A DNA stretch of 29,905 nt, taken from contig CAZIKB010000079.1 in the NCBI GenBank assembly GCA_964539665.1, positions 1-29,905 on the forward strand. The letters run 5' to 3'. Every line of letters begins with the position of its first letter. Within the stretch, counting starts at the first letter, position 1. The position numbers and the translations under genes are program-made. The stretch comes from CAZIKB01 sp964539665. GTDB lineage: Bacteria; Zhuqueibacterota; Zhuqueibacteria; Oceanimicrobiales; Oceanimicrobiaceae. Shown here piece after piece: positions 16,374 to 24,337 of this stretch. The notes under the pieces are model-generated. The model was not told where the DNA came from. It saw nothing but the letters and a program-made list of their open reading frames with translations, and ran no database searches.

Positions 16374-16514
16374 TGTTTGACCGAAAACAGCCCTTTCTTG
16401 TCATTCCTGCATGTTTTTAGCAGGAATCTCCTGCCTGAAATGAGGAGATTCCAGCACAAAAGATCACTGGAATGACATAAAGAATCGAGTTTTCGGCCAA
16501 ACACTAATTATAAG
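16363..16514. mobile_element. 152-bp MITE-like element with 26-bp inverted termini
   Basis: Arms at 16363-16388 and 16489-16514 match as reverse complements at 24 of 26 positions (core TAGTGTTTGACCGAAAAC against GTTTTCGGCCAAACACTA). Inside is a perfect 10-bp hairpin GGAATCTCCT/AGGAGATTCC (16423-16432 and 16443-16452) and a TCATTCC/GGAATGA pair. It encodes nothing. It supplies the stop codon of the upstream gene and may act as a transcript-end structure between that gene and the lipoprotein gene. Confidence 0.7.
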
Positions 16515-16556
16515 CTTTCAAATTATTAACTAATTACCACAAAAGGAGAATTCGAA

Positions 16557-17087
16557 ATGAAAGGGAAATGTGTTGTTTATGTGCTGTGTTTAATCATTTT
16601 GCAGGGCTGTGGTGCTTTAAAATACTACTCTATGAAACCGAGCGAGGCAGTAAAAGAGGCTGAGTTCTATAGTAAATTCAACGTCAAAAAACTCGGCGGC
16701 GAGATCACTTTTATCGTCAAAATAGTTAGCGATCCATTATTAAATGAGGACTGTTTATTTTTTTGGGTAATTAATAACAGCAATAAACCAATCGAGTTTA
16801 ATTTTTTAATGGATAAAATATCCTACTTCGTGGGTGAGAGAGAGTATTTTCCTAACGACCACAACACAATATTAGAATATCCAGAGTCTTTAAACCCTGG
16901 CCGTTATTTGTTGCATGGCAATGTAAAAGCTATTAGATTCCCACAAGAGTACACTGGCCAAATCACCGCAGTCGCCTGGGACATTTGGAGTTTGCAACGC
17001 AAATTAGTAATTATGAGAAAAGGCACACTTCAAACATCACTTTCTAATTACATCCAGCCGGTAAATCAAAATAGTTTAGTTATTTGA
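16557..17087 (+). CDS. Putative lipoprotein of unknown function
   Basis: This 176-residue protein has a lipoprotein signal: MKGKCVVYVLCLIILQGC, with lipobox LQGC and Cys18 as the lipidated residue. A strong AAAGGAG lies about 8 nt upstream. The mature part looks like a beta-rich domain (GGEITFIVKIVSD, CLFFWVINNSNKPIEFNF) ending in a WDIWSLQRKLVIM strand. The pattern WVINNSNKPIEF resembles extracellular Ig-like folds, but I do not recognise a family. It stands alone between two inverted-repeat elements. Confidence 0.75.
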   Translation: MKGKCVVYVLCLIILQGCGALKYYSMKPSEAVKEAEFYSKFNVKKLGGEITFIVKIVSDPLLNEDCLFFWVINNSNKPIEFNFLMDKISYFVGEREYFPNDHNTILEYPESLNPGRYLLHGNVKAIRFPQEYTGQITAVAWDIWSLQRKLVIMRKGTLQTSLSNYIQPVNQNSLVI

Positions 17088-17216
17088 AATGTCCATTTTA
17101 CAGCACCTTAATCAATGGTCTTTTGTTGCAGTTTAGTTAATTATTTGTTGCAAGCCCCTTGTCCAAATATAAAAAAGGCCTGGAAGACAATGCTAAAGAC
17201 AGGCACCAAGAATCTG

Positions 17217-17426
17217 GGTAGTGTCAAAAGTTTCATGAAAAAATGAAAAAAGTTGAATTCATATTAGCAATTTTATTAGGCCTTTAAAAGTAAGTTTTTT
17301 TAAGACATGACAACAGAAATAGACGGCTTCTTAACACAAAATTGTTGAAATAAGGCATTATTGTAGCTAACTAAAGAATATTATTAAACTTAAAGCATTT
17401 TTAAATTGAAAATATTTGACACTACC
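17217..17426. mobile_element. 210-bp MITE with perfect 12-bp TIRs and 8-bp target duplication
   Basis: Terminal repeats GGTAGTGTCAAA (17217-17228) and TTTGACACTACC (17415-17426) are perfect reverse complements, with degenerate similarity continuing inward for roughly 25 bp more. They are flanked by identical 8-bp copies of AGAATCTG at 17209-17216 and 17427-17434. The interior is AT-rich and non-coding. The 8-bp duplication and TIR style would fit mobilisation by an IS256-type transposase; that family link is inference. The right end lies 23 nt before the start codon of the ureohydrolase gene, so the insertion displaced whatever promoter that gene had. Confidence 0.88.
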
Positions 17427-17449
17427 AGAATCTGTTTAAGGAAAACAAA

Positions 17450-18439
17450 ATGAAAAATTTAATTGTGTATCTCATGCTCATATTTGTGCCACTGACATTT
17501 ACTTTTGCTCAAAAAAACAGCAACAAAGCTGGCACACTAAAAGTAGTTCTTGTCAAGAATCCCTATGCTGGTGATAGAGCATCTCCTGAAATTTCGGAAG
17601 GACCAGAAATCCTGGCGAGTGCCGGATTTGAAGAAATGTTTTCAGATATGAACGTCCAGGTAGAAATACTTCCAACAATTAAACTTACCGAAGAAGAAAA
17701 GTCAGAATATGGTCAATGGAACAGGTTTGGTTTTGCTAACCGCCACCTTGGGGACATTGTCGCAGCCAAGGTAAAAGACGATTTTTTTCCCGTAGCTCTG
17801 CTTGCTAATTGCAATTCTGTGACGGGTGTGCTCGCTGGACTGCAGCATAGCGGACCAGGAAGAAGGCCTCTCAAAATTGGTTTGATTTATATCGATGCAC
17901 ACGGTGACTTCAATACACCAGAAACCACCCTCAGTGGAATGCTCGGCGGGATGCCTGTTGCGGTTGCCGCCGGACATTGTTTAACCCGCCTGCGCTTGCA
18001 ATCCGGCCTGGAGCCAGCCTTGCCTGAGAGATATATCGTCCTGGCGGGTGTACGGGATACCGATCCGCTGGAGCAGGAACGCCTTGACAACTCACTAATT
18101 GAAATGATATCTGTTGACGATATACGAAATCTTTCTGACAATCTTCACGACCAGATGAAAAGACTGAGTAACTTAACAGATTTAATTTATATCCATATCG
18201 ATATGGATGTTCTTGATCCAAAAGAGGTCTCCGGGCATTCACTCACGGTTCCGGATGGCCCAACGAGCAAAGAGCTTGCCGCTGCATTGGAGGTAATGTT
18301 TAGATACGATAAAGCGGCGGCATTAGGAATTGCTTCGTATCCACATAGAAATGATGAAGATAAAATTTCCTTGAAAGCAGCATATAATTTGGTAGAAGGG
18401 GCGATTAAGGGGATGACAGGGAAATTAAGTGTTCACTAA
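17450..18439 (+). CDS. Exported arginase/agmatinase-fold (ureohydrolase family) protein
   Basis: This 329-residue protein has a signal peptide (1-20, ending TFTFA, then QK) followed by an arginase-fold domain. Metal-site motifs DAHGDF (149-154) and HIDMDVLDP (249-257) are present. The first ligand motif, usually GGDHS, reads ANCNS (119-123), with Asn122 in place of the His that binds the first manganese. Ureohydrolases cleave guanidino groups to urea; export of one is unusual, and the substrate here cannot be read. A related group with GNC-type motifs exists among uncharacterised arginase-like proteins. The start follows AAGGA about 9 nt upstream, just after the MITE target duplication. The promoter may lie in the MITE. 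Confidence 0.88.
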   Translation: MKNLIVYLMLIFVPLTFTFAQKNSNKAGTLKVVLVKNPYAGDRASPEISEGPEILASAGFEEMFSDMNVQVEILPTIKLTEEEKSEYGQWNRFGFANRHLGDIVAAKVKDDFFPVALLANCNSVTGVLAGLQHSGPGRRPLKIGLIYIDAHGDFNTPETTLSGMLGGMPVAVAAGHCLTRLRLQSGLEPALPERYIVLAGVRDTDPLEQERLDNSLIEMISVDDIRNLSDNLHDQMKRLSNLTDLIYIHIDMDVLDPKEVSGHSLTVPDGPTSKELAAALEVMFRYDKAAALGIASYPHRNDEDKISLKAAYNLVEGAIKGMTGKLSVH

Positions 18440-18460
18440 ATTTTAAATATACATTTTTGT

Positions 18461-18667
18461 ATGAGAGTCTTAAATTTTTTCGATTTTGTCAATCAATATC
18501 GCGTGGATAAAATGAAGAGCGAATTGGCGAAGCTCAGCGACTGTGCCTTCCGGAATCGGTACAGAAAGCAAACGACCCAACTCAACAAGGTCAGCGTCTT
18601 TTTTCGTTGTACAAAAGCTATCTCCGAATGTTTTCTGAGTCAGATTTTCTTAGAAACGACAATCTAA
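18461..18667 (+). pseudogene. Possible AraC-type regulator remnant
   Basis: A short frame begins with NFFDFVNQYRVDKMKSELAK, which resembles the first helices of an AraC-family DNA-binding domain (F-x-x-FxNxYRV-x-x-K). The expected helix-turn-helix (GF-S-S-F-R-FK) does not follow, and no upstream sensor domain or ribosome site is present. If real it is a fragment. Confidence is low. Confidence 0.25.
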
Positions 18668-18712
18668 CCTGGTAATTTTTCCAGTAAGAAAAATGAACTT
18701 CTTGATTCATAC

Positions 18713-19237
18713 TTAGAAAACTACTTTGTCCCCTACTTTAACATTATTTTTTTTACACCAGCCTTCATTGACTTCAAGTGCATAAAGAGCCGGCGCTTGC
18801 GAAATATAGTTTTTTGTTTCATCAAGCGGAGCCATTTTCTGGATGTCAACGATAATCCCGTTTTCATTAATAAAGGCTATATCGAGGGGAATAAACGTGT
18901 TGCGCATCCAGAATGACAGGATTCTTTGAAAAGGAAACACAAACAGCATGCCGACATTTTCAGGTAAATCTTCACGAAACATTAAACCTTTCTGCAAGGA
19001 TGCTTCATCCTGTGCGATTTCAACCTGCAAAGTCACGCCGTTAATTTTTAATGTGTTCAATTTATTGTTATTTTTTTGTTCTTTTTCGGTCACAGACTGC
19101 TCATTTTGCGAGGATTGATTTTTATTATTGTCATGTTTGCATTCTGAAAAAATCAAAGGGAGCATGATAATTATAAATAATCGATGCATTTTTGCAATAT
19201 AGAACATTTTACTTTTATCAATTTTATAATTGTTCAT
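18713..19237 (-). CDS. DUF192 family lipoprotein
   Basis: This 174-residue protein has an N-terminal hydrophobic stretch (MHRLFIIIMLPLIFSEC) consistent with a lipoprotein signal, a charged N/Q/K-rich linker, and a DUF192 domain (about 66-174). DUF192 hallmarks are QKGLMFREDLPENVGMLFVF, FWMRNTFIPLDIAFI and a C-terminal ALEVNEGWCKKNNVKVGDKV. The family is widespread, often exported, and of unknown function. The start is uncertain: ATGs at 19237, 19207 and 19189 are all possible and none has a clear ribosome site; 19189 would put the signal peptide at the very N terminus. Confidence 0.85.
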   Translation of the reverse strand: MNNYKIDKSKMFYIAKMHRLFIIIMLPLIFSECKHDNNKNQSSQNEQSVTEKEQKNNNKLNTLKINGVTLQVEIAQDEASLQKGLMFREDLPENVGMLFVFPFQRILSFWMRNTFIPLDIAFINENGIIVDIQKMAPLDETKNYISQAPALYALEVNEGWCKKNNVKVGDKVVF

Positions 19238-19381
19238 TTTTTGTTTAACAGGCTGGAGGAATATAACTTTTTAATAATTGATTTTCAAACAAAAAATGTA
19301 TTAACCTGGGGCTGTCCAAAGGGAAATTTATAAATAATTCAGTGTTCGCCGAGAGGCAACCAGGTAAATCAGGAAGGAAAA

Positions 19382-20257
19382 TCAGTTGGTAATCTGATGG
19401 AGTTTTTCAATCAGCTCGGATATTTCCTGTCGGAACTTTGCGTTTTGTGAACTTTCATGAAGCCCTTTTAAGAAGTCTAAAGTTATTTGAGTGCCCCGAT
19501 TTCCCTGTAATAAGGAAAAATATAGATGCCTTATAAAACGGGGTCGGTCTGGCAGAAGCATTGCCCTGCTTAGCCATTTAAGCGCTTCGTCATTATTGCC
19601 ACGGTAAAACAACTCGATGTAACCCAGATAAAAAGGAAATTCCCATCGTTCGGGATTGTGTTGCAGACCAAATTCTAATATCGAAAAGGCCTCGTCAATC
19701 TCACCAGAATCCATCAATACCGTGATTCCGCCGAATTCATAAGGTGCAATAAAATGTGGATTTAACTCTACTACCCGGCGCAACAAAGGATAAATATAGG
19801 GCGCCAGATTTTTACTTTGAAAATTAAAAAGCAGGCCGGACAATTTAGAATCTTTAGAGAAATCAAATGACCCGTTAGCAGATTTAGTAATTTCAATTTG
19901 TTTGTTTAGAGATTTGTCGGAAAAACCATCTGCATCTGAGCTTTTCCCATCATGTTCATGGTTATGGTCAATCTCATTCACCAAACCTTGTTTTTGCCTG
20001 AGCACATTATTAAACGGATTATCATGGTCTAATGTGTGTTGACCAAAATAGAGCACAGATTTTATCCAGAATATATCCGCCAACAAACTATTGAATCCAA
20101 GGGAAACAATGCGCAATATTTTACCGTCGGGTAAATATAAGCTTTTCGCCAGAACCTTTTCCGGCGTGCGATGAATATCGAGTTCATTCTTAGAAAAAAT
20201 CATCGCGAAAACACATACCAGGGGTATGAGCAAAACCATTAATCGCTTTCTTATCAT
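19382..20257 (-). CDS. TPR-containing membrane-anchored protein linked to the ABC exporter
   Basis: This 291-residue protein has one N-terminal transmembrane segment (about 5-22), a conserved-looking block SLGFNSLLADIFWIKSVLYF (about 52-71), a His/Asp-rich insert (DHNHEHDG, possibly metal-binding), and TPR-like helices in the C-terminal half (PYIYPLLRRVVELNPHFIAP, DEAFSILEFGLQHNPERWEF, DEALKWLSRAMLLPDRP). Its ATG overlaps the permease stop by 4 nt (20254-20257), so it is the last gene of the exporter operon. Proteins of this LADIFW type occur beside ABC-2 exporters in related bacteria as far as I recall; their role is unknown. Confidence 0.8.
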   Translation of the reverse strand: MIRKRLMVLLIPLVCVFAMIFSKNELDIHRTPEKVLAKSLYLPDGKILRIVSLGFNSLLADIFWIKSVLYFGQHTLDHDNPFNNVLRQKQGLVNEIDHNHEHDGKSSDADGFSDKSLNKQIEITKSANGSFDFSKDSKLSGLLFNFQSKNLAPYIYPLLRRVVELNPHFIAPYEFGGITVLMDSGEIDEAFSILEFGLQHNPERWEFPFYLGYIELFYRGNNDEALKWLSRAMLLPDRPRFIRHLYFSLLQGNRGTQITLDFLKGLHESSQNAKFRQEISELIEKLHQITN

Positions 20258-21021
20258 TTCAGATCCTTTTTCGCAAAGATCCAGGATGTTAAGAACAATA
20301 GCAGCCCTATATAAGCCAAACCGTATATTATCGCAAATTGAATGGTTCCAGGCGGCAGAGCCAGGTGATCTACCACCGCCGTTTTGATATTAAAATTATC
20401 CAAATTGGGGATAATGCTGTAAATTGCGAGAAGTAATTGATTGCCAGACTTGTCCGGGTGCAATTGTGTATAAAGGTGAATGTCAGGCGCCAGGTGTCCG
20501 ATTACGTAAATTACAAATGTCATAATTGCACTTAGGAGCGAAGAAGTAAATGTTGAAAAGAATATAGCCCAGGCGATTACCAGATTAATTTCCAGAATGA
20601 TTAATAAAATTCCCGGCAACAACCCCCAATCAACGGTATGTTCAAGAAAATAATCAATGACAAGCAAACAAATCGAGATAGCAAGAATATTGATAAAGAT
20701 GGTTGCTACCAATCCTAAATATTTCCCCAGAATAATTTGCCAGCGGGAAACAGGTTTACTGACAAGCATATAAATCGTGTGCCGTTCTATCTCCTGATAA
20801 ATGGTCCTGACTCCCACAAACATGGCGATCAATAAACCGAAAAGTGAAATTGCAGCCAAACCAAAATCTTTCAGAATTTTAGCCTGTTGATTCAGAGACC
20901 AATTGCTGACAACCATTGTTAGCAATACCATGGCAATTGCAAATATTAAAATGATGATCATCACACGATTGCGCATGGTATCTTTAAACGTGTTATGCGC
21001 TATAACCCAGACTGCTGTCAA
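20254..21021 (-). CDS. ABC-2 type transporter permease
   Basis: This 255-residue membrane protein has six predicted transmembrane segments, an N-terminal WVIAHNTFKDTMRNRVM segment typical of NosY-like ABC-2 permeases, and the IYQEIERHTIYMLVSKPVSR region before the second span. It overlaps the ATPase gene by 4 nt (21018-21021) and the TPR gene by 4 nt, giving coupled translation of all three. The substrate is not indicated by the sequence; NosFY-like systems move diverse substrates. Confidence 0.9.
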   Translation of the reverse strand: MTAVWVIAHNTFKDTMRNRVMIIILIFAIAMVLLTMVVSNWSLNQQAKILKDFGLAAISLFGLLIAMFVGVRTIYQEIERHTIYMLVSKPVSRWQIILGKYLGLVATIFINILAISICLLVIDYFLEHTVDWGLLPGILLIILEINLVIAWAIFFSTFTSSLLSAIMTFVIYVIGHLAPDIHLYTQLHPDKSGNQLLLAIYSIIPNLDNFNIKTAVVDHLALPPGTIQFAIIYGLAYIGLLLFLTSWIFAKKDLK

Positions 21022-21929
21022 TTTTGCATCTCCTCTAAATATATTTCTTCAAGTGTCTTGCGTTTTGGAGAAACTGATATGATGGTACAGCCACTTTCTT
21101 CCACCCAGCGTACTGCATCAAATGCTGATTTCTCATCCTGCAGGTAAATGGTACCCCTGTGGTCATACAATTCAACCGGCCATGATAAATTTTCCGAAAC
21201 TATTTTCTGAGTACCAGACCATTGAAATGCGACTTCCATACCTTGCATTTTCACGGTTTGCATCTCAAATAATTTCATCTCCCGAACCAGTCGGCCTTGA
21301 TTTAATATGCCAACCCGATCACTGATCATCTCAGCATCAGCAAGAATATGGGAACTAAAAAATATAGTTTTACCCTGTTGCTTCAAAGAAAGAATCAAAT
21401 CACGAAAGTCCCTGCGTCCTGAGGGATCTAATCCGGTCAAAGGTTCATCTAAAATGAGTAAATCTGGATTGTGTATTAATGCCTGGGCCATTCCCAACCG
21501 CTGCAGCATACCGCGTGAGAAGCTGCGAATGCGAACCGCCTCTTTTCCTTTTAAACCGATTAATGATAGTAATTCTTCAGTTCTGGATGAAATCTCCTGC
21601 CTTGAGAGCCCATACATTTTTCCGGAAAATTTAAGATATTCAACAGCGGTCAGATCTTCATAAAAATAGGGTTGATCCGGTAGATAACCTATCTTTCGTC
21701 TTGATTGTTTATTGAGATAATCAATACCATCAATGTGGATACTTCCCTGATCCGGAAATATCATTCCCAGGATTAGTTTAATTGTTGTAGTCTTACCAGC
21801 GCCATTGGGCCCCAAGAAAGCATAAACCTGACCAGGCTGAATCTGGAGCGTCAGAGAATTCAGTGCAACTACCTTTTTAGGAATGAATCCTGTAGAATAC
21901 GTCTTTGATACTTTGTTTAAATTAAGCAT
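21018..21929 (-). CDS. ABC transporter ATP-binding protein
   Basis: I start at ATG 21929 (MLNLNKVSKTYSTGF, 303 residues) because GGAAGG lies about 5 nt upstream; the GTG at 21965 has no site. Motifs: Walker A GPNGAGKTT, Q-loop region GYLPDQPYFYEDLTAVEYL, signature FSRGMLQRLGMAQAL (a divergent LSGGQ, common in this NosF/CcmA-like group), Walker B LLILDEPLTGLDP, and the switch His in FFSSHIL. The C-terminal extension of about 80 residues is typical. It powers the adjacent permease. Confidence 0.93.
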   Translation of the reverse strand: MLNLNKVSKTYSTGFIPKKVVALNSLTLQIQPGQVYAFLGPNGAGKTTTIKLILGMIFPDQGSIHIDGIDYLNKQSRRKIGYLPDQPYFYEDLTAVEYLKFSGKMYGLSRQEISSRTEELLSLIGLKGKEAVRIRSFSRGMLQRLGMAQALIHNPDLLILDEPLTGLDPSGRRDFRDLILSLKQQGKTIFFSSHILADAEMISDRVGILNQGRLVREMKLFEMQTVKMQGMEVAFQWSGTQKIVSENLSWPVELYDHRGTIYLQDEKSAFDAVRWVEESGCTIISVSPKRKTLEEIYLEEMQN

Positions 21930-21975
21930 ACTCGCCTTCCGTTGTTCACATACTAATTTCGACACATTTATGATG

Positions 21976-22025
21976 ATTATAAAGGAATATACAAATTTTT
22001 AAATTACCTGAATTTGTTCAGGTAA
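21976..22025 (-). promoter_or_regulatory. Candidate promoter and operator of the ABC exporter operon
   Basis: On the minus strand a consensus TATAAT (21976-21981) lies about 47 nt upstream of the start codon. Just upstream of it is a perfect 9-bp palindrome TTACCTGAA/TTCAGGTAA (22004-22012 and 22017-22025) spaced by 4 nt, overlapping where the -35 region would be. No good -35 hexamer is present, which would fit a regulated promoter. No terminator T run follows the palindrome. Confidence 0.4.
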
Positions 22026-22192
22026 AGCAGATAGCTGTGATATTATTGAGACAATAAATGGAGTGACAGAATTTTATAACAAATTTGGCTAATGGTTTTC
22101 AGAGTTAACTTCGGTACTTACCATGAAGAATGCAACAATTTCTCCGAATACTGATAGAGTGTATTTAACAATAGAAGAGCCACATTAATACC

Positions 22193-23383
22193 TTATAAGC
22201 CCGATTCCCCGACATCACTAATTCCCAGATTCTCAATTTCCCTGTAAACTTGCTTCAATGGAATCTTATACTCGATTGCTATCCTTTGACAATCATCATA
22301 CTCCGGTTTTGCATTTACAATTTTTCCATTCAGTTTAGCAACCTTGACTTTGATTTTGCCAAATTTTGTTTCCACCTCTTTTATTTCCCTTTGCAGCGTT
22401 TTTCTGTGGTCCTTTCTTATTCGAACGCCGAGAGTGGTTGTTTCTTCAAATATAATATTCGTGAGTTTGGCTTCATTTTTGGGCGAGGTTAAAACAGTTA
22501 GTTTTATAGCGGGTCGATTCTTTTTCATCATAATGTTGGTAAAATACACATCCAGCGCCCCATGTCGCATCAGTTTGTCCATAACATGATCATAAAATTG
22601 TGGATTCATGTCGTCGATATTGGTCTCAATGATGAAGCCATTATCGTGCTCTGAATCATCTTCCTGCACAGGCTGCCCGACAAAGACACGCAACACGTTT
22701 GGCCGTTCTAACTCCCTGGTGCCAGCGCCATAACCGATGCTTTCTGTTACCATCTCCGGCATTTTACCGAAAGAATCTGAAAGGGTTGTTATGATAGCCG
22801 CACCGGTCGGTGTGATTAATTCTCCCTTAGAATCAGTTGAATAAACCGGCACACCTTTTAAAATCTCAGCAGTGGCTGGAGCGGGTACGGGAAAGGTACC
22901 ATGCGAAAACTTAACAAATCCCGAACCAACATTGAGTTTGGAACAATATACTTTTTCAATGCCGAGTAGTTTAATGCCAACGAGAGCTCCCACCACGTCA
23001 ATGATTGTATCCACCGCGCCTATTTCATGAAAATGAACTTTTCCTATTGGCTGATTGTGGATTTTGGCTTCGGCTTCAGCAATTTTAAGAAATATACTTT
23101 TTGCAGAAGTAGTAATTTTCTTATCTAATTTTGAATTATCAACAATCTGGTATAAATTTTTAAGATGTCGATATACTTTAACGTCCTGACTCGAAACCTC
23201 AAATTTAGTTGCGGCAATGTTTTGTTTCATCACCTTTTCGGTGTTAATTTCGTAATGCGTCAGGTTTAATTTCCTGAGCTCAGATTCAAAGGCCTGAAGA
23301 TCCAGCCCGGCATCTAACAAAGCTGCGATAAGCATGTCGCCGCTGATACCCGAGAAACAGTCGAAGTACGCTATTTTAGACAT
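22193..23383 (-). CDS. larC: Nickel insertion protein LarC (pincer cofactor biosynthesis)
   Basis: This is a 396-residue LarC (DUF111) in one uninterrupted frame. LarC uses CTP to insert nickel into the pyridinium-dithiocarboxylate nucleotide, forming the nickel-pincer cofactor of LarA-type racemases. Visible family blocks: YFDCFSGISGDMLIAALLDA (6-25), HFHEIGAVDTIIDVVGA (117-133), HGTFPVPAPATAEIL (161-175), GYGAGTRELERPNVLRV (217-233), ETNIDDMNP (253-261). In Lactobacillus plantarum larC is read through a programmed frameshift; here the two halves are fused in frame. It lies 18 nt downstream of larB. The start lacks a clear ribosome site. Confidence 0.94.
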   Translation of the reverse strand: MSKIAYFDCFSGISGDMLIAALLDAGLDLQAFESELRKLNLTHYEINTEKVMKQNIAATKFEVSSQDVKVYRHLKNLYQIVDNSKLDKKITTSAKSIFLKIAEAEAKIHNQPIGKVHFHEIGAVDTIIDVVGALVGIKLLGIEKVYCSKLNVGSGFVKFSHGTFPVPAPATAEILKGVPVYSTDSKGELITPTGAAIITTLSDSFGKMPEMVTESIGYGAGTRELERPNVLRVFVGQPVQEDDSEHDNGFIIETNIDDMNPQFYDHVMDKLMRHGALDVYFTNIMMKKNRPAIKLTVLTSPKNEAKLTNIIFEETTTLGVRIRKDHRKTLQREIKEVETKFGKIKVKVAKLNGKIVNAKPEYDDCQRIAIEYKIPLKQVYREIENLGISDVGESGL

Positions 23384-23401
23384 GGTAGTTTTAAGTTAAA
23401 T

Positions 23402-24151
23402 TTACTTATTAATCAACGACGCAAAATATCCCGCGCCAAAACCATTATCGATATTGACCACTACAATTCCCGGCGCACAAGCATTAAGCATGGTGAGCAG
23501 CGGTCCCATCCCCTGAAAACTGGCGCCGTAACCGACGGAAGTCGGAACGGCAATCACAGGTTTATCCACCAAACCTGAAACGACCGACGGCAAGACTCCA
23601 TCCATTCCCGCCACCACAATAAGTACGTTGGCGTCGTCAATTGCCTCTTTGTTATTGAACAAACGGTGAATACCAGCTACCCCGACATCGTATAATTTTC
23701 CAACCAAATTGCCGGCGATTTCAGCCATCACAACAGCTTCTTCTGCTACCGGCATATCCGCCGTGCCAGCGCTGACAACTAATATTTTATTGGAGTTAAC
23801 AGGCTTATTTTCAATTTCAATATTTCTAAAAATGATTGTTCCAGCAATTTCGTTGTATTCCGCTTCCTCGATCACATCTTTAACAAATTTAAACACCTCT
23901 TCCGAAGCTCGTGTGGCCAGAACATGATTGTGAGCAGCCAGTTTTTGAAAAATTTCGGTGACTTGCTTCGGGGTTTTATTTTGACAATAAATCACCTCAG
24001 GAAATCCTTTGCGCAAAGCTCTGTGGTGATCAACTTTTGCAAAACCTAAGTCCTCGTACGGGAGGTTTTCTAATTTCCTTAACGCATCTTCTAACGAAAC
24101 GTGCTCAGTTTTCACCTCTAATAATAGCTTTTTAATTTGTTCTTTGTACAT
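23402..24151 (-). CDS. larB: Pyridinium-3,5-biscarboxylic acid mononucleotide synthase LarB
   Basis: This 249-residue protein has the PurE-like C-terminal domain of LarB. It carboxylates nicotinic acid adenine dinucleotide at C5 and hydrolyses it, giving the dicarboxylate mononucleotide that LarE sulfurates. Visible blocks: DHHRALRKGFPEVIY (41-55), VSAGTADMPVAEEA (126-139), VAGMDGVLPSVVSGL (180-194), PTSVGYGASFQG (203-214), and Cys225 in NACAPG, the position expected for the substrate-binding Cys. It is followed 18 nt later by larC. Upstream it is separated from larE by a 186-nt gap holding a REP/MITE-like element. Confidence 0.95.
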   Translation of the reverse strand: MYKEQIKKLLLEVKTEHVSLEDALRKLENLPYEDLGFAKVDHHRALRKGFPEVIYCQNKTPKQVTEIFQKLAAHNHVLATRASEEVFKFVKDVIEEAEYNEIAGTIIFRNIEIENKPVNSNKILVVSAGTADMPVAEEAVVMAEIAGNLVGKLYDVGVAGIHRLFNNKEAIDDANVLIVVAGMDGVLPSVVSGLVDKPVIAVPTSVGYGASFQGMGPLLTMLNACAPGIVVVNIDNGFGAGYFASLINK

Positions 24152-24181
24152 TAATTCATCTTTCTTTATTTGTCTTTATTC

Positions 24182-24314
24182 GGGGCTGTCCAAAAAGTTG
24201 CCTTTCTTCACCCTGAGCGGAGTCGAAAGGTGTTGTAAGTTGCATAAAAACAGTTGTGCTTCGACTATGCTCAGCATGAAGACAACTGCATTTGGGGACT
24301 TTTGGGACAGCACC
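24182..24314. mobile_element. MITE/REP-like inverted-repeat element between larE and larB
   Basis: Ends GGGGCTGTCCAAAAAGT and ACTTTTGGGACAGCACC are imperfect reverse complements (about 16 of 21). Inside are two oppositely oriented copies of an FCB-style REP word: CCTGAGCGGAGTCGAAAG (from 24211) and CTTCGACTATGCTCAG (from 24259). It codes for nothing, and no clear target duplication is visible. It lies within the larE-larB gap and could form a large hairpin in the lar transcript. A 13-nt match to its left end, GGGGCTGTCCAAA, occurs alone at 19308-19320. Confidence 0.7.
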
Positions 24315-24337
24315 AAATTTCTGGATTCCTTCAGTAT

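Noticed and set aside
16557..17087. Assignment of the lipoprotein to a known family
   Set aside because: Only a lipobox and beta-rich pattern are visible; any named family would be guesswork.
19308..19320. GGGGCTGTCCAAA match to the end of the 24182 element
   Set aside because: Only one end is present and no second arm pairs convincingly; kept only as a hint of a repeat family.
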